Part shown: positions 35,668 through 44,900 of the stretch, one piece after another
Numbering within the stretch: the stretch's first letter is position 1
Layout of the letters: the number at the start of each line of letters is the position of its first letter
Assembly: GCF_000986865.1 (NCBI RefSeq)
Contig: NZ_LAVS01000019.1
Coordinates: 1-55,699 of the forward strand
Origin: Rheinheimera mesophila
GTDB taxonomy: Bacteria > Pseudomonadota > Gammaproteobacteria > Enterobacterales > Alteromonadaceae
Length of the DNA: 55,699 nucleotides
Direction: 5' to 3'
Position numbers and translations under genes: made by a program
The notes under the pieces: model-generated
Told to the model about the DNA's origin: nothing
The model's database searches: none
The model's input: only the letters and a program-made list of their open reading frames with translations

Positions 35668-36432
35668 GTGTCTCTATCGTCGCCTTTTCCATCAATAGCA
35701 GCATCACTGACTCGTCTGTCGTTCTGGCGGAAACTGCACAAATACCTGGGTTGGATTTTGTTACTGCAACTACTTTGCTGGTTTGGCAGTGGTCTGGTGA
35801 TGAGTCTGTTGCCTATTAGTGAAGTGCGCGGTGAACATCTGCGCCAAGCCCTGCCCCTGCCCGATTGGACTCAGGCCATTTCTCCCGCCGCTTTGGCCCA
35901 ACAGCACCCGCAGCATCAGCTCAAACTCAGCCAACAAGGCTCAACCCCTGTGTATCAATTCAGCAGCGGTGAGGAGCAACTGTATTACTCCGCCCTGACC
36001 GCAGAGGCCTTGCCGCCTCTCACCCAAGCCCAGATAAAAACATTGGCGCAGCGACAGTATCAGGGCAGCACTGAAATCCAACAGATACAGCGTCTGCAAC
36101 AGGTACCTTTTGAAGTCAGACACCTGGCAGCACCTTTATGGCAAGTGCAGTTTGCCGATGCAGCAGGCAGCAGCTTTTATCTGGAAGAGTACACCGGCAA
36201 AGTGTTGTCGGTACGCACCAACAACTGGCGTCTGTTCGACTTTGTCTGGATGTTACATATTATGGATTATCAGGACAGGGAAGATTTTAATCACCCGCTA
36301 TTAATCGTCTTTTCCGCTACAGCATTATTTTTTACCTTGACCGGCGCCTTATTACTGCCATGGCATCGTAAGAAATCAGCGCTCTACAATAAAGACAAAC
36401 CTATACCGGCAAATAGCAGCAAACCACTGTAA
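35668..36432 (+). CDS. PepSY-domain membrane protein
   Basis: 254 aa. TM1 (YLGWILLLQLLCWFGSGLVM, about 27-46), a periplasmic domain with PepSY-like stretches (TAEALPPLTQAQIKTL and WQVQFADAAGSSFYLEEYTG), and TM2 (about 212-232) followed by a short Lys-rich tail. VWMLHIMDY before TM2 is common in reductase-associated PepSY proteins. Probably GTG start. The last 49 bp overlap the convergent ubiA. Possible link to siderophore or metal uptake, not shown. Confidence 0.78.
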   Translation: MSLSSPFPSIAASLTRLSFWRKLHKYLGWILLLQLLCWFGSGLVMSLLPISEVRGEHLRQALPLPDWTQAISPAALAQQHPQHQLKLSQQGSTPVYQFSSGEEQLYYSALTAEALPPLTQAQIKTLAQRQYQGSTEIQQIQRLQQVPFEVRHLAAPLWQVQFADAAGSSFYLEEYTGKVLSVRTNNWRLFDFVWMLHIMDYQDREDFNHPLLIVFSATALFFTLTGALLLPWHRKKSALYNKDKPIPANSSKPL

Positions 36433-37250
36433 TGGTTATTTAAAAAAGCCTGAAAACACCCGGCTCTGCCCTGAGTTTTTGCTTGCCAGTGCTGATGGAT
36501 AAAACTCAGCAGCACCAGCAGCAAGGCGGCATAGAAAAATACCCCCAGGCTGTTTTGGTGCCCTACCCAGGCCATCAAGCTTAAAAATACCAATTGCAGA
36601 GCAGCAATCACAGGATGGCAATAACGGCCAAACAATAAAGCCGTAGATTTGACACCGATCTTCCGATCATCCTCTCTGTCCACCATAGCGTAAAAAGTGT
36701 CGTAAGCCACAGTCCAGGCTAAATTCGCCAGATACAAAGCCCACACCCACAAAGGCACAGAGCCGGTCACCGCCATCGCAGCCATAGGAATACCCCAACT
36801 GTAGGCGGCGCCCAACACAAATTGGGGCAGGTAGGTAAAGCGCTTCATAAAAGGATAAAGAGTGGCCAGCAGCACCGCCACGAAAGACAGTAACTGGGTG
36901 GCAGGATTCAAAAACAACAACAGAGTGGCACTACAACCCAGTAACAGCACAAAAAGCTGCAAGGCTTCACCGCTACTGACCAATCCCGCAGCCAGAGGCC
37001 GGGCTTTAGTCCGTTCAACATGACCATCAAAATTGCGATCAGCATAGTCGTTGATCACACAACCGGCCGAGCGCATCAGCACCACACCAGCACTGAATAC
37101 CATAAGCAAAGTCAAATCAGGCAGGCCAGACGACACCAGCCATAATGCCCACCAGGTTGGCCAGAGCAGCAAATAAATACCTATCGGCCTGTCCAGACGC
37201 ATCAGTTGCCGGTAATAAGGCCATTGCCGCCACTCTAACTGCCATCTCAT
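36384..37250 (-). CDS. ubiA: 4-hydroxybenzoate octaprenyltransferase
   Basis: Membrane prenyltransferase of ubiquinone synthesis, attaching the polyprenyl chain to 4-hydroxybenzoate. 288 aa, eight or nine TMs. Both Asp-rich motifs are present: NDYADRNFDGHVERTKARPL and DTFYAMVDREDDRKIGVKS. Overlaps ubiC by four bases (ATGA); the pair is the first two steps of ubiquinone-8 formation. Confidence 0.95.
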   Translation of the reverse strand: MRWQLEWRQWPYYRQLMRLDRPIGIYLLLWPTWWALWLVSSGLPDLTLLMVFSAGVVLMRSAGCVINDYADRNFDGHVERTKARPLAAGLVSSGEALQLFVLLLGCSATLLLFLNPATQLLSFVAVLLATLYPFMKRFTYLPQFVLGAAYSWGIPMAAMAVTGSVPLWVWALYLANLAWTVAYDTFYAMVDREDDRKIGVKSTALLFGRYCHPVIAALQLVFLSLMAWVGHQNSLGVFFYAALLLVLLSFIHQHWQAKTQGRAGCFQAFLNNHYSGLLLFAGIGLSLL

Positions 37251-37771
37251 AGTTCAAGCACTCCGGGTAAAAAGATTTCCTGGACCAGCAGAGGCTGCTG
37301 TTGCACTGAGAACACTGAGCGCCTGGCCCAGAGCTCCTGTTGCTCACCCAGTACGGGTAACAGTAAACCCGCCTGCAGCAAAGCCACTTCGATCACACCA
37401 CGCTCCAGACTGTCATGCTGAAAAATGTATTCACCTAAAGGCTGTGCGCCTAAACGGGCCAAAGGTTCCATCTGCTGCAGAGTTGACTCTGGTAACCAGC
37501 TTTGTGCATAAATACAGGCTTTGGCGTCGCACCAAAGGATCACATCCCGTTTTAAGCCCTGACGCTGTTGCCATTGCTGTTGCAACAGCGCTGGCAAGCT
37601 TTGCCAGTGTTCAGTCACCAGCTCCAGTCTGAACGTCTGGCAATGCTGTTTGAGCAAAGCGGTCAATGAGCCCTGACTCAATAGCCAGGGTGCTAGCTTC
37701 GTGGGTAATGGCTGCGAATGCACGCTTTGCCACAAAGCATCGAGTTGAAAAAGACTGTCTGTGCTGTGCAT
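37247..37771 (-). CDS. ubiC: chorismate lyase
   Basis: Converts chorismate to 4-hydroxybenzoate and pyruvate. About 174 aa from ATG 37771 (a TTG five codons upstream is also possible). Recognisable: WLLSQGSLTALLKQHC near the N-terminus, ILWCDAKACIYAQSWLP, the ARLGAQPLGEYIFQ segment and the C-terminal LWARRSVF. Followed immediately by ubiA. Confidence 0.9.
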   Translation of the reverse strand: MHSTDSLFQLDALWQSVHSQPLPTKLAPWLLSQGSLTALLKQHCQTFRLELVTEHWQSLPALLQQQWQQRQGLKRDVILWCDAKACIYAQSWLPESTLQQMEPLARLGAQPLGEYIFQHDSLERGVIEVALLQAGLLLPVLGEQQELWARRSVFSVQQQPLLVQEIFLPGVLEL

Positions 37772-37894
37772 AAAATTAAACTGCAACCAAGTTGCGGCGC
37801 ATCATAACAATTTTGTCATCGTATTGGTATGTAATGCCTTTGGCCTAAAGATTGATTACCATCATCACATCGTCTTACCACAACAGCTTGATTT

Positions 37895-39046
37895 ATGACC
37901 CATTGCCACACCTTAATTATCGGCGCAGGCCATGCGGGCTACAGCCTGGCGAAAGAATTACGGAAGTTAGATCCGAACCGCAGCATTATTTTGCTCAGTA
38001 GCGATAGCGCAGACTATTACTCTAAACCGCTGTTATCCACTGGCTTTAGTAAACAAAAAAGCGCCGCGGAGTTGATCCAGAAAACCGCAGAACAAATGGC
38101 GGCTGAACTGCAGATCCAGATTTGGCCGTTTTGCACTGCAGAGCGCATTGACGCGACAGCACATCAGGTCGATACCACCCAAGGACTGCTGCAGTATCAA
38201 CAACTGGTCCTGGCCACAGGAGCCAGCCCGGTCAGACTGCCGCTACCTGCAGAAACTGAAGGTCTGGTCTGGTCCGTCAATGACTTAGCGGACTATCAGC
38301 GGTTTTTAGAGCAAAGTCAGGGCAAGCGAAAAATCACCGTGTTAGGAGCCGGCCTGGTTGGCATTGAATACGCGAATGATTTAGCCCTCGCCGGTTTTCA
38401 GGTTGACGTGGTAGCGCTGGAGCAACAACCTTTAGCGCACCTGTTACCTGCACCACTGGGCGCTGTGTTACAGCAACAATTACAAGCGGCAGGTGTGACG
38501 TTTTATTGGGGCAGTGCCATCGTCGAAGCGAAACGGCTTGAACAGCAACTGCGGTTAGTTTTAGCCGATGGCCGTCATGTGGACACAGAGCTGATCCTGT
38601 CCGCTGTCGGTTTAAAGCCAAAACTGGCACTGGCCGCCAGCGCAGGCATTGACTGTGGAAAAGGTATTAAGGTCGATCAAAATCTGGCAACTTCGGTGGC
38701 GGATATCTATGCTTTGGGCGACTGTGCTGAAGTTTGTGGCTATAACCTGATGTATATTCAGCCTATTAGTTTGTCGGCTAAAGCCCTGGCTTTGACTCTG
38801 ACCGGACAACAGACCGCGGTGCAGTTTCCGGTGATGCCGGTGATAGTGAAATCGCCGGCTTTAGCTGTGGTCAGTTGGCCCCCCGCCTCGCAACAGCAGG
38901 GAGAATGGACTATTCAAGGGCAAGGGCAGGACTGGGTGGCTAAGTTTCAAAATGCTGACGGAGTATTACTGGGTTTTGCCTTAACCGGAAAAATGGTGGC
39001 ACAACGTTTACGATTGGCAAAAGAAATGCCTGCTTTGATAGCTTAA
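37895..39046 (+). CDS. FAD-dependent NAD(P)H oxidoreductase, rubredoxin-reductase-like
   Basis: 383 aa pyridine-nucleotide disulphide oxidoreductase fold without redox cysteines. FAD site TLIIGAGHAGYSLAKEL, middle motif LVLATGASPVRLPLP, NAD site ITVLGAGLVGIEYANDLA, second FAD site DIYALGDCAEVCGYNLMYIQP. Length and the YSKPLLSTGF segment fit rubredoxin/nitric-oxide-reductase reductases (AlkT/NorW type). No rubredoxin gene lies next to it in this window, so the electron acceptor is unknown. Confidence 0.85.
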   Translation: MTHCHTLIIGAGHAGYSLAKELRKLDPNRSIILLSSDSADYYSKPLLSTGFSKQKSAAELIQKTAEQMAAELQIQIWPFCTAERIDATAHQVDTTQGLLQYQQLVLATGASPVRLPLPAETEGLVWSVNDLADYQRFLEQSQGKRKITVLGAGLVGIEYANDLALAGFQVDVVALEQQPLAHLLPAPLGAVLQQQLQAAGVTFYWGSAIVEAKRLEQQLRLVLADGRHVDTELILSAVGLKPKLALAASAGIDCGKGIKVDQNLATSVADIYALGDCAEVCGYNLMYIQPISLSAKALALTLTGQQTAVQFPVMPVIVKSPALAVVSWPPASQQQGEWTIQGQGQDWVAKFQNADGVLLGFALTGKMVAQRLRLAKEMPALIA

Positions 39047-39106
39047 CGCTTGACCTTCGGGTAAGATCCTTCTTGAATGTTTGATAAAAATGAAAGAGTG
39101 AACCGG

Positions 39107-39517
39107 ATGAAAAAAGCGCTGATTTATTTTGTTTTTTTAGTGTTAAGTCAAAACCTGTGGGCACAAGAGCAAAGTAAAACGCCGATGAAGGCGAGTTATG
39201 CCTATTTTGGTTTTGACCCGGATATAGTCACCAACTATGTCACGCCCACAACCGAAGAATTAGGTTATGTCCGGGTGACGATGGAGCTGATGATTATGGA
39301 TAAAAAGTATCTGGATGTGGTGACGCACCATGAGCCCTTGATCCTGGATAAAATTGTCGCCGCTTTTGGCCGGGAAAATGCGGAGACTATTAAGTCTTTG
39401 ACAGGCCGTGAAGAAATCCGGCTGAAGATTCTGAATCAACTGCGCGATACACTGAAAAAAGAGACGGGTCAGGATATTGTAAAAGACGTATTATTTACTA
39501 AATACCTGTATCACTAA
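39107..39517 (+). CDS. FliL-like periplasmic/membrane protein
   Basis: 136 aa. N-terminal hydrophobic helix (MKKALIYFVFLVLSQNLWA) acting as a signal or anchor, then a domain with YVRVTMELMI, YLDVVTHHEPLILDKIVAAFG and REEIRLKILNQLRDTLKKETG, the stomatin-like fold of FliL. It is isolated from flagellar genes, so it is a FliL paralogue rather than the operon FliL. Start at 39107 follows a weak GGA-like site. Confidence 0.8.
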   Translation: MKKALIYFVFLVLSQNLWAQEQSKTPMKASYAYFGFDPDIVTNYVTPTTEELGYVRVTMELMIMDKKYLDVVTHHEPLILDKIVAAFGRENAETIKSLTGREEIRLKILNQLRDTLKKETGQDIVKDVLFTKYLYH

Positions 39518-39526
39518 CCCGACTGC

Positions 39527-39556
39527 CTCACCGTACTGTCAGCGCTGTACGGTGAG
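39527..39556. other. inverted repeat at FliL-like/glpG junction
   Basis: CTCACCGTAC and GTACGGTGAG with a 10-nt loop overlap the end of glpG. Possible shared terminator, but no T run. Confidence 0.5.
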
Positions 39557-40387
39557 TGCCTTACTGAGTATCACCAACACGGCGGCACATAACATTCCGG
39601 CCACTAAACCAGCCAGATGCGCCCAGTTCGCCATCGAGATCCACAGCAGATCAAAAAATCCTATCAAAAGCCAAATCAGCATAAAGCCCACCAGGCCATG
39701 GCTGATCTGCAGGCCCCAGCTTGGTTTTAACCAACCGCATATCCAATAAAAACCAAATAAGCCATACACCAGACCAGACATACCGCCAAAGTTGGCATCA
39801 ACTACTACAAACTGCAGCAAATTAGACAGCAGCAGCACAATCAAACTCAGACTGATAGCCACAAAACGCCCTAACTTCAACTCCAGAGGCCCCAGTAAAT
39901 ACCAGACCCAAATCAGGTTAAAGATCAAATGGGACGCAGAGAAATGCAACCAGCCAGGGGTGAACCAACGCCAGCCTTGCTGCGGGCTAACCCCCAACTG
40001 AGGCTGAAGCTGCAGCGCAGCCAAAGCCGACCAGGGGTCTAACTGTTGCCAGCCATACACCAGCAAAGCAGATAACCAGACCAGATGGGTGAACCAGCCA
40101 CCTTGAGCCCATAACTGCTGCCAATAGCCCGATAAACTGGCAGAGCCCAAATCAGAAGCTGGCACTTGCGCCCTGTCCCAGGCCGCGGCCTGATACCTCT
40201 GTGCATCAGGGTCTGATAAAAAACGTTCTAACTCGGCCATCACCTGCTCTGCATGCTCTGGCGCACACCAAAGTTCAGCTTTTTGTGCCGAGTGCACCAC
40301 CACACTGACATCCAGTTGCTGATTTTTACAATAGTCCGCCAGACTCAAAGCCGCTGCAGATGAAGCAAATTCAGCGAGTTTAATCAT
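39539..40387 (-). CDS. glpG: rhomboid intramembrane serine protease GlpG
   Basis: 282 aa. Small cytoplasmic N-terminal domain, then six TMs. Catalytic Ser in [12 protein letters not shown] and His in [12 protein letters not shown]; the oxyanion His/Asn are in [10 protein letters not shown]; the WR motif of L1 is replaced by the LGPLELKLG stretch nearby. Start [10 protein letters not shown] at 40387 (the open frame 50 codons upstream lies inside glpE). Overlaps glpE by eight bases. Confidence 0.92.
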   Translation of the reverse strand: MIKLAEFASSAAALSLADYCKNQQLDVSVVVHSAQKAELWCAPEHAEQVMAELERFLSDPDAQRYQAAAWDRAQVPASDLGSASLSGYWQQLWAQGGWFTHLVWLSALLVYGWQQLDPWSALAALQLQPQLGVSPQQGWRWFTPGWLHFSASHLIFNLIWVWYLLGPLELKLGRFVAISLSLIVLLLSNLLQFVVVDANFGGMSGLVYGLFGFYWICGWLKPSWGLQISHGLVGFMLIWLLIGFFDLLWISMANWAHLAGLVAGMLCAAVLVILSKALTVQR

Positions 40388-40706
40388 GGGAGCCAGTGAC
40401 AAAAGGCAGTTGTGAACGCCAGGCTTCAAAACCGCCATCCATACTAAAAACAGTTTCAAACCCCTGTTGTGCCAGATACTGAGCCGCGCCCTGACTGGAA
40501 TTGCCGTGATAACAAACCACCACGACCGGAGTTTCAAAATCAGTCTGTTGCATAAACTGATTCAGACTACCATTGGTTAAATGAAAAGAGCCTTCAATAT
40601 GACCAGAGGCATAACTTTGCTCATCACGGATATCTACCACCACAGCTTTGTGCTGCTCTATTTGCTCCAGCGCTGTTGCGACTGAAATACGACTGAATTC
40701 ACTCAT
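40380..40706 (-). CDS. glpE: thiosulfate sulfurtransferase GlpE
   Basis: 108-aa single-domain rhodanese. [16 protein letters not shown] and active-site loop [14 protein letters not shown] with catalytic cysteine; the [10 protein letters not shown] end is typical. Same order glpE-glpG as in E. coli, here without glpR or glpD. Confidence 0.93.
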   Translation of the reverse strand: MSEFSRISVATALEQIEQHKAVVVDIRDEQSYASGHIEGSFHLTNGSLNQFMQQTDFETPVVVVCYHGNSSQGAAQYLAQQGFETVFSMDGGFEAWRSQLPFVTGSHD

Positions 40707-40943
40707 AGGGCACTCTCTTTTATCACGTCAAATCCGACTCAATGCCGCGATTGTAGCCCAGCCAAACCAGCTTGAGTACCGCCGACTGCGTCAGATCGGC
40801 TGAACAGCAGTTCACTGGCGAATAAATAGCCAGCCAAACCAGCTAAATAACGCGTTAAAACACCAAGTTAACAATTACAGCTTTAGCTCTGACTGAAGCT
40901 TAGGTAAAATAGCGCGCCTTGTTGGTTTGGAAACAGAATACTC

Positions 40944-41408
40944 ATGTCAGACAGTCCCCTGTATTTAATTTACGATCCTGCTTTTGATGATATGGACGCC
41001 GAAGGCTGCCCGGGATTTGGTTTTATACTGGTGTTTGACGAGCAGGACCTGGACAACTATCAATCTGGTGAAAACCCACCTTTCCCTGCGGTTTCCATGT
41101 TATTTACCGACCATGCCGATGGCAGTATCAGTGGTGATTTATTAGGTTGGGCGCAATTAGATGCCGAAATATTCCAGCAGTTTCCGTTGGGGCAGTTTTT
41201 CCAGTTGATGGAACAAGCCGCTCAGGTGGCGATTAATGCTTATCGTCAGGTCGGTCAGGTGCCGGATAAACTGATAGCCCAGTTACTGCCAGACGATGAT
41301 TTAATTCAGTTTGATGTGCAGTTTGCCACGCTGGAACTGAATGACGCCGAAGCTGAATCACAACTGGCGAAACAAATGATGTCCGGCCGGCCTTATTTAG
41401 ATTCTTAA
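40944..41408 (+). CDS. conserved hypothetical acidic protein
   Basis: 154 aa, very acidic, no signal or TM. Pattern LYLIYDPAFDDMDAEGCPGFGF, then alternating strands and helices, and an Asp-rich stretch LLPDDDLIQFD. Not recognised as a named family. It has its own 240-bp leader downstream of the divergent glpE start. Function not assigned. Confidence 0.7.
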   Translation: MSDSPLYLIYDPAFDDMDAEGCPGFGFILVFDEQDLDNYQSGENPPFPAVSMLFTDHADGSISGDLLGWAQLDAEIFQQFPLGQFFQLMEQAAQVAINAYRQVGQVPDKLIAQLLPDDDLIQFDVQFATLELNDAEAESQLAKQMMSGRPYLDS

Positions 41409-41456
41409 CCGATCCTTTCTCCCCTAGGCTTCGTATTCCGACAAAACGGAGCCTAT

Positions 41457-41591
41457 ATGACCCATCACAAACTTCATCTTCCACAAAAAATCTGTGCCTG
41501 CTGTGGCCTCGCCTTTAGCTGGCGAAAAAAATGGCAAAAAAACTGGGCTGAAGTGAAGTACTGCTCAGAACGTTGTCGCCGGAAAAAGTGA
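41457..41591 (+). CDS. DUF2256 small zinc-finger-like protein
   Basis: 44 aa, begins [20 protein letters not shown], followed by WRKKW, then [12 protein letters not shown] and a basic end. Two CxxC/CxxxC pairs (CACC and YCSERC) with WRKKW are the signature of DUF2256, usually a short protein of unknown role, often near photolyase or redox genes. Ribosome site GGAG six bases before ATG. It lies just downstream of the acidic hypothetical gene, likely the same transcript. Confidence 0.85.
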   Translation: MTHHKLHLPQKICACCGLAFSWRKKWQKNWAEVKYCSERCRRKK

Positions 41592-41661
41592 CCTTCGGCC
41601 TATTGTGGCGGCTATCCCAACTCCTGTTCAATACCGGCTGACCTACAGTACAGGAATCGTT

Positions 41662-42636
41662 ATGAAAACTTTGTACCTTTTCGCCATATTAAGCAGTTTT
41701 TCTTTATTGGCCAATGAATTAAGCTCATTCGATTTATTGCTCGAGCGGGATAAATTCCGTCAGTTGCAACAACAGCTAGATAAGACAACCAATTTACCCA
41801 ATAAAGAACTCTGGACACTGCAACTGAAAACCATGTTGGGTTTGCGCCAGTCAGAACAGGCGGAACAGCTAGCAGGGAAGGCCTTGCAACAATATCCGCA
41901 AGACGCAGAACTGCTGCGTTTGGCTGCACTAAATCAATTTAATCTGGCACAGGACAGCAGTATTTTTTCAGCCGGATCATATGCCAAAGCAGGCTTAGCT
42001 TTACTGAAACAAGCGATGACGGCAAACCCTGCTGATTTAGAAATCCAACACAGTTTGATTGGGTTTTATCTGCAAGCCCCAGCTATTGCTGGTGGTGACA
42101 CGAAAGAGGCCAAACGACTGGCCACAGCCATGGCGGAACATCATCAGCCAGATGGAACCTTAGCGACCATCGCGGTTTTGCTGGACAACGACCAGTTGCC
42201 TGAGGCAATCCGACTGGCGGAGCAGCAACTGCAACTCTTCCCGCAGCATGCTGCGCTTTTGGGCGCTTATGCCAACTTACTCAGTTTAAATAACGAAGCT
42301 GCGAAAGCATTTTTGCAGTACCAAAAAGCGGCGGCAGCAGCGACAGATTTGTCTGAACAACAGGGGTATTATTACCAGTTAGGCCGCTTAGCTGCGACAG
42401 CCCAACAAGACCCACAGCTCGGTCAGCAAGCGCTTGTGAACTATTTAGCCTTTTATCAGGACAGTGACAACAGCAGATATGGCTGGGCGCAATTACGCTT
42501 GGCCCAGATTTATCTGCTGCAGCGGCAACAGAACAAAGCCAGAGAGCTGGTGCAACAGCTCAAAAACCGGCCGCAGGATGACGAGCGGCTGCAAAGCGAG
42601 CTGAAAATACTGGAAAAACAACTGAACAAAACCTGA
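41662..42636 (+). CDS. periplasmic TPR-repeat protein
   Basis: 324 aa. Signal peptide MKTLYLFAILSSFSLLAN, then helical tetratricopeptide-like repeats (ALQQYPQDAELLRLAALNQF, GDTKEAKRLATAM, LAEQQLQLFPQHAALLGAYANL, WAQLRLAQIYLLQRQQNKARELV). Adaptor-type protein; partners unknown. The start at 41662 is supported by CAGGA and by the signal; the frame is open 19 codons upstream. Stand-alone gene with a terminator after it. Confidence 0.82.
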   Translation: MKTLYLFAILSSFSLLANELSSFDLLLERDKFRQLQQQLDKTTNLPNKELWTLQLKTMLGLRQSEQAEQLAGKALQQYPQDAELLRLAALNQFNLAQDSSIFSAGSYAKAGLALLKQAMTANPADLEIQHSLIGFYLQAPAIAGGDTKEAKRLATAMAEHHQPDGTLATIAVLLDNDQLPEAIRLAEQQLQLFPQHAALLGAYANLLSLNNEAAKAFLQYQKAAAAATDLSEQQGYYYQLGRLAATAQQDPQLGQQALVNYLAFYQDSDNSRYGWAQLRLAQIYLLQRQQNKARELVQQLKNRPQDDERLQSELKILEKQLNKT

Positions 42637-42654
42637 TATCTGTGTTAGCTGCCA

Positions 42655-42674
42655 GGGATCTCTGGATCCCATTT
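42655..42674 (+). terminator. terminator after the TPR gene
   Basis: GGGATC-TCTG-GATCCC followed by ATTTTGCTTTTT. Confidence 0.65.
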
Positions 42675-42742
42675 TGCTTTTTCAGCGCAGGCCTTTTACT
42701 ATAGGCACTTTATTTCATCACCCAGTTCGCCGGAATCGCAGC

Positions 42743-43615
42743 ATGGCAAAAGCAATTAATATGGCCGAGGTAGAAAAAGCGTTAAGTGGCTTTACTATTC
42801 CGCCTCAGCCAACTGTTTTATTAAGTATCAAAGCAGAAATTGAAAGTGATGATCCAAACATTAAGCGTATTGCTGAGCTGATCAATCAGGATTTGGGCAT
42901 TGCAGGCTTTACCCTGAAAGTGGTGAATTCTGTCTATTTTGGTTTGCGCCGCAAAATAAGCTCAGTCGAGCATGCCTGTAAGTTTTTGGGCCTGAACCGG
43001 GTGATTAAATTAGTCAGCTCCGTGGTGTTGCGTTTTACCTTAAGCGAAGGGCGCACCGACCGTTTTACGGAAAACCTGTGGCAAAGCGCTGGCAATGTGG
43101 CCAATGCCGCCACCTTGTTAGCCCAGCAGCTAAGGTATGGCACAGATTGCGCTGACGATGCCTACAGCTTAGGTTTGTTCCACAACGCCGGTATGCTGCT
43201 AATCAGCAGCCAGTTTAAAGACTACGCCAAAGTACTGAAACAAGCTCATTTGGCAGGCTACAGCATGTCTGATGCTGAAGATCAGAATTTCCAGACCACC
43301 CACGAATTATTGGGCTACATGATTGCGCAGTCCTGGGGTTTAGCACCTGAGCTGACCAATGTGATTGCCTACCATCACAGCCATGCGCTGATCCTGGCGT
43401 CTGACGATCTTTACGAAAAACGTTTGTTTGCGCTGCTGAAACTGGCAGAGCATATGACAGACGAGAACAAAGTGCTGCTGGATTTGGACGAGGATCTGGA
43501 ATGGGAGCAGCACAAAGCCACTATTCTGGACATTCTGGAATTGGACGAGCTGACCTTACATGATTTAGGTGACTACCTGCAGCAGCAAGGTGTGCCCAAC
43601 CGCTACCACGCCTGA
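42743..43615 (+). CDS. HDOD-domain signalling protein
   Basis: 290 aa. The HDOD core (about 15-215) has PPQPTVLLSIKAEIES, IAELINQDLGIAGFTLKVVNS and YSLGLFHNAGMLL; the His-Asp pairs of true HD phosphohydrolases are mostly absent. A C-terminal 60 residues follow (LLKLAEHMTDENK). HDOD proteins often work in c-di-GMP or stress regulation by binding partners. Start MAKAINMAEVEK at 42743 after CGGAA. Terminator directly after it. Confidence 0.85.
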   Translation: MAKAINMAEVEKALSGFTIPPQPTVLLSIKAEIESDDPNIKRIAELINQDLGIAGFTLKVVNSVYFGLRRKISSVEHACKFLGLNRVIKLVSSVVLRFTLSEGRTDRFTENLWQSAGNVANAATLLAQQLRYGTDCADDAYSLGLFHNAGMLLISSQFKDYAKVLKQAHLAGYSMSDAEDQNFQTTHELLGYMIAQSWGLAPELTNVIAYHHSHALILASDDLYEKRLFALLKLAEHMTDENKVLLDLDEDLEWEQHKATILDILELDELTLHDLGDYLQQQGVPNRYHA

Positions 43616-43619
43616 GTTT

Positions 43620-43640
43620 GGGAGCTTCGGCTCCCTTTTT
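43620..43640 (+). terminator. terminator after HDOD gene
   Basis: GGGAGC-TTCG-GCTCCC followed by T5 (43636-43640). Confidence 0.9.
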
Positions 43641-43680
43641 GTTTATGGATTCATTTTAGTTAACCAGAGTTTTATTCAAG

Positions 43681-44655
43681 ATGCGTATTGTATTAGCCCC
43701 AATGGAGGGTGTGGTGGACCATTTAATGCGGGATATGCTCACCCGTATTGGTGGTTTTGATTTATGCATCACTGAATTTGTCCGGGTGGTAGATCAACTG
43801 CTACCCAGTCGGGTCTTTACCCGGATTTGCCCTGAACTTAAACAAGGTGGTGTAACTCCGGCCGGTATTCCGGTGAGGGTGCAATTGTTGGGACAAGAAC
43901 CCCAATGGCTGGCCGAAAACGCCGTGCGCGCCGTGCAATTAGGCTCCCCCGGTGTCGATTTAAACTTTGGCTGCCCGGCCAAAGCGGTGAATAAAAGCCG
44001 TGGCGGCGCTGTGCTTTTAAAAGAAACTGAAACTCTGTATCAGATTATTAAAGCAGTACGGGATGCAGTGCCTGCGCAGTTTCCGGTTACCGCAAAAATC
44101 CGTTTAGGTTTTGACGATACCAGTTTAACTCTCGACAATGCCCGCGCTATTTACGAGGCCGGCGCAAGCGAGCTTACCGTACACGCCCGCACTAAAAGCG
44201 ACGGCTACCGCCCTCCAGCCTATTGGCCCTGGATCAAAAAAATCCGCCAGACTATTCCCATAAATGTGGTCGCCAATGGCGAAATCTGGACTCCTCAGGA
44301 TGCTGCTTTATGTTTAGAGCAATCCGGCAGTACAGATTTAATGCTCGGTCGTGGCGCTTTGGCCAGCCCCGGCTTAGCCCGTGATATCAAGCAGCAATTT
44401 GCCAGCGGCAGCCATCAGAAAATGCCCTGGCCCCAGGTACTGGAGCTGCTGTTGCAGTATTCAGACTACGAAATAGCAGGGGATAAAGGCCTGTATTACT
44501 CCAACCGCATCAAGCAATGGTTTAGTTACCTGAAACTGCAATACACCGAAGCCGAAGTTTTGTTTCAACAACTGCGTGTACAACAAAAAGCAGCGGATTT
44601 AGTGGCGACTTTGCGTGGGGCTTTGGAGCATACTTCAAATATTTCTGAACATTGA
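43681..44655 (+). CDS. dusC: tRNA-dihydrouridine(16) synthase
   Basis: FMN-dependent reduction of U16 in tRNA with NADPH. 324 aa. MRIVLAPMEGVVDHLMRDML (FMN end), LNFGCPAKAVNKSRGGAVLLK with the catalytic Cys, AKIRLGFDD and HARTKSDGY, FMN phosphate site NGEIW...LMLGRGALASPGL. MEGVVDH and the length fit DusC rather than DusA or DusB. An accessory region starts directly after its stop. Confidence 0.93.
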   Translation: MRIVLAPMEGVVDHLMRDMLTRIGGFDLCITEFVRVVDQLLPSRVFTRICPELKQGGVTPAGIPVRVQLLGQEPQWLAENAVRAVQLGSPGVDLNFGCPAKAVNKSRGGAVLLKETETLYQIIKAVRDAVPAQFPVTAKIRLGFDDTSLTLDNARAIYEAGASELTVHARTKSDGYRPPAYWPWIKKIRQTIPINVVANGEIWTPQDAALCLEQSGSTDLMLGRGALASPGLARDIKQQFASGSHQKMPWPQVLELLLQYSDYEIAGDKGLYYSNRIKQWFSYLKLQYTEAEVLFQQLRVQQKAADLVATLRGALEHTSNISEH

Positions 44656-44718
44656 TTTGCTTTAAGCACATCAGCTTTATTCCAAAATATGGCAACTGCC
44701 TAAAAGCCAGTAGCCTCC

Positions 44719-44900
44719 AAACGACGCGGCCAACTACAACGCAGACACGCCGTAGATACATCCCTGTAGGCTCCTGTGAGCCCCCGGGGTTTTGCAGAGC
44801 AAAACCCGTTCAGTCGGCAGCAAGTCAGATTACTGACTTGCTGAAATCCCGCCTTCACCCATGCTGGGCAGGGTCTGCTAACGTAGTTGTCCGGCCGTTT
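44719..44900. mobile_element. MITE-like element with terminal inverted repeats
   Basis: 28-bp ends, left AAACGACGCGGCCAACTACA plus ACGCAGAC and right GTCTGCTAACGTAGTTGTCC plus GGCCGTTT, are imperfect inverted repeats 182 bp apart. Inside are further hairpins (GGGTTTTGCAGAGCAAAACC at 44789 or so, and CAAGTCAG-ATTA-CTGACTTG at 44821-44840). No ORF. Probably a non-autonomous, multi-copy element. Confidence 0.7.

Noticed and set aside
40755-40860. Short direct repeat CAGCCAAACCAGCT between glpE and the next gene
   Set aside because: Two short copies only; could be chance or a minor duplication, no function suggested.
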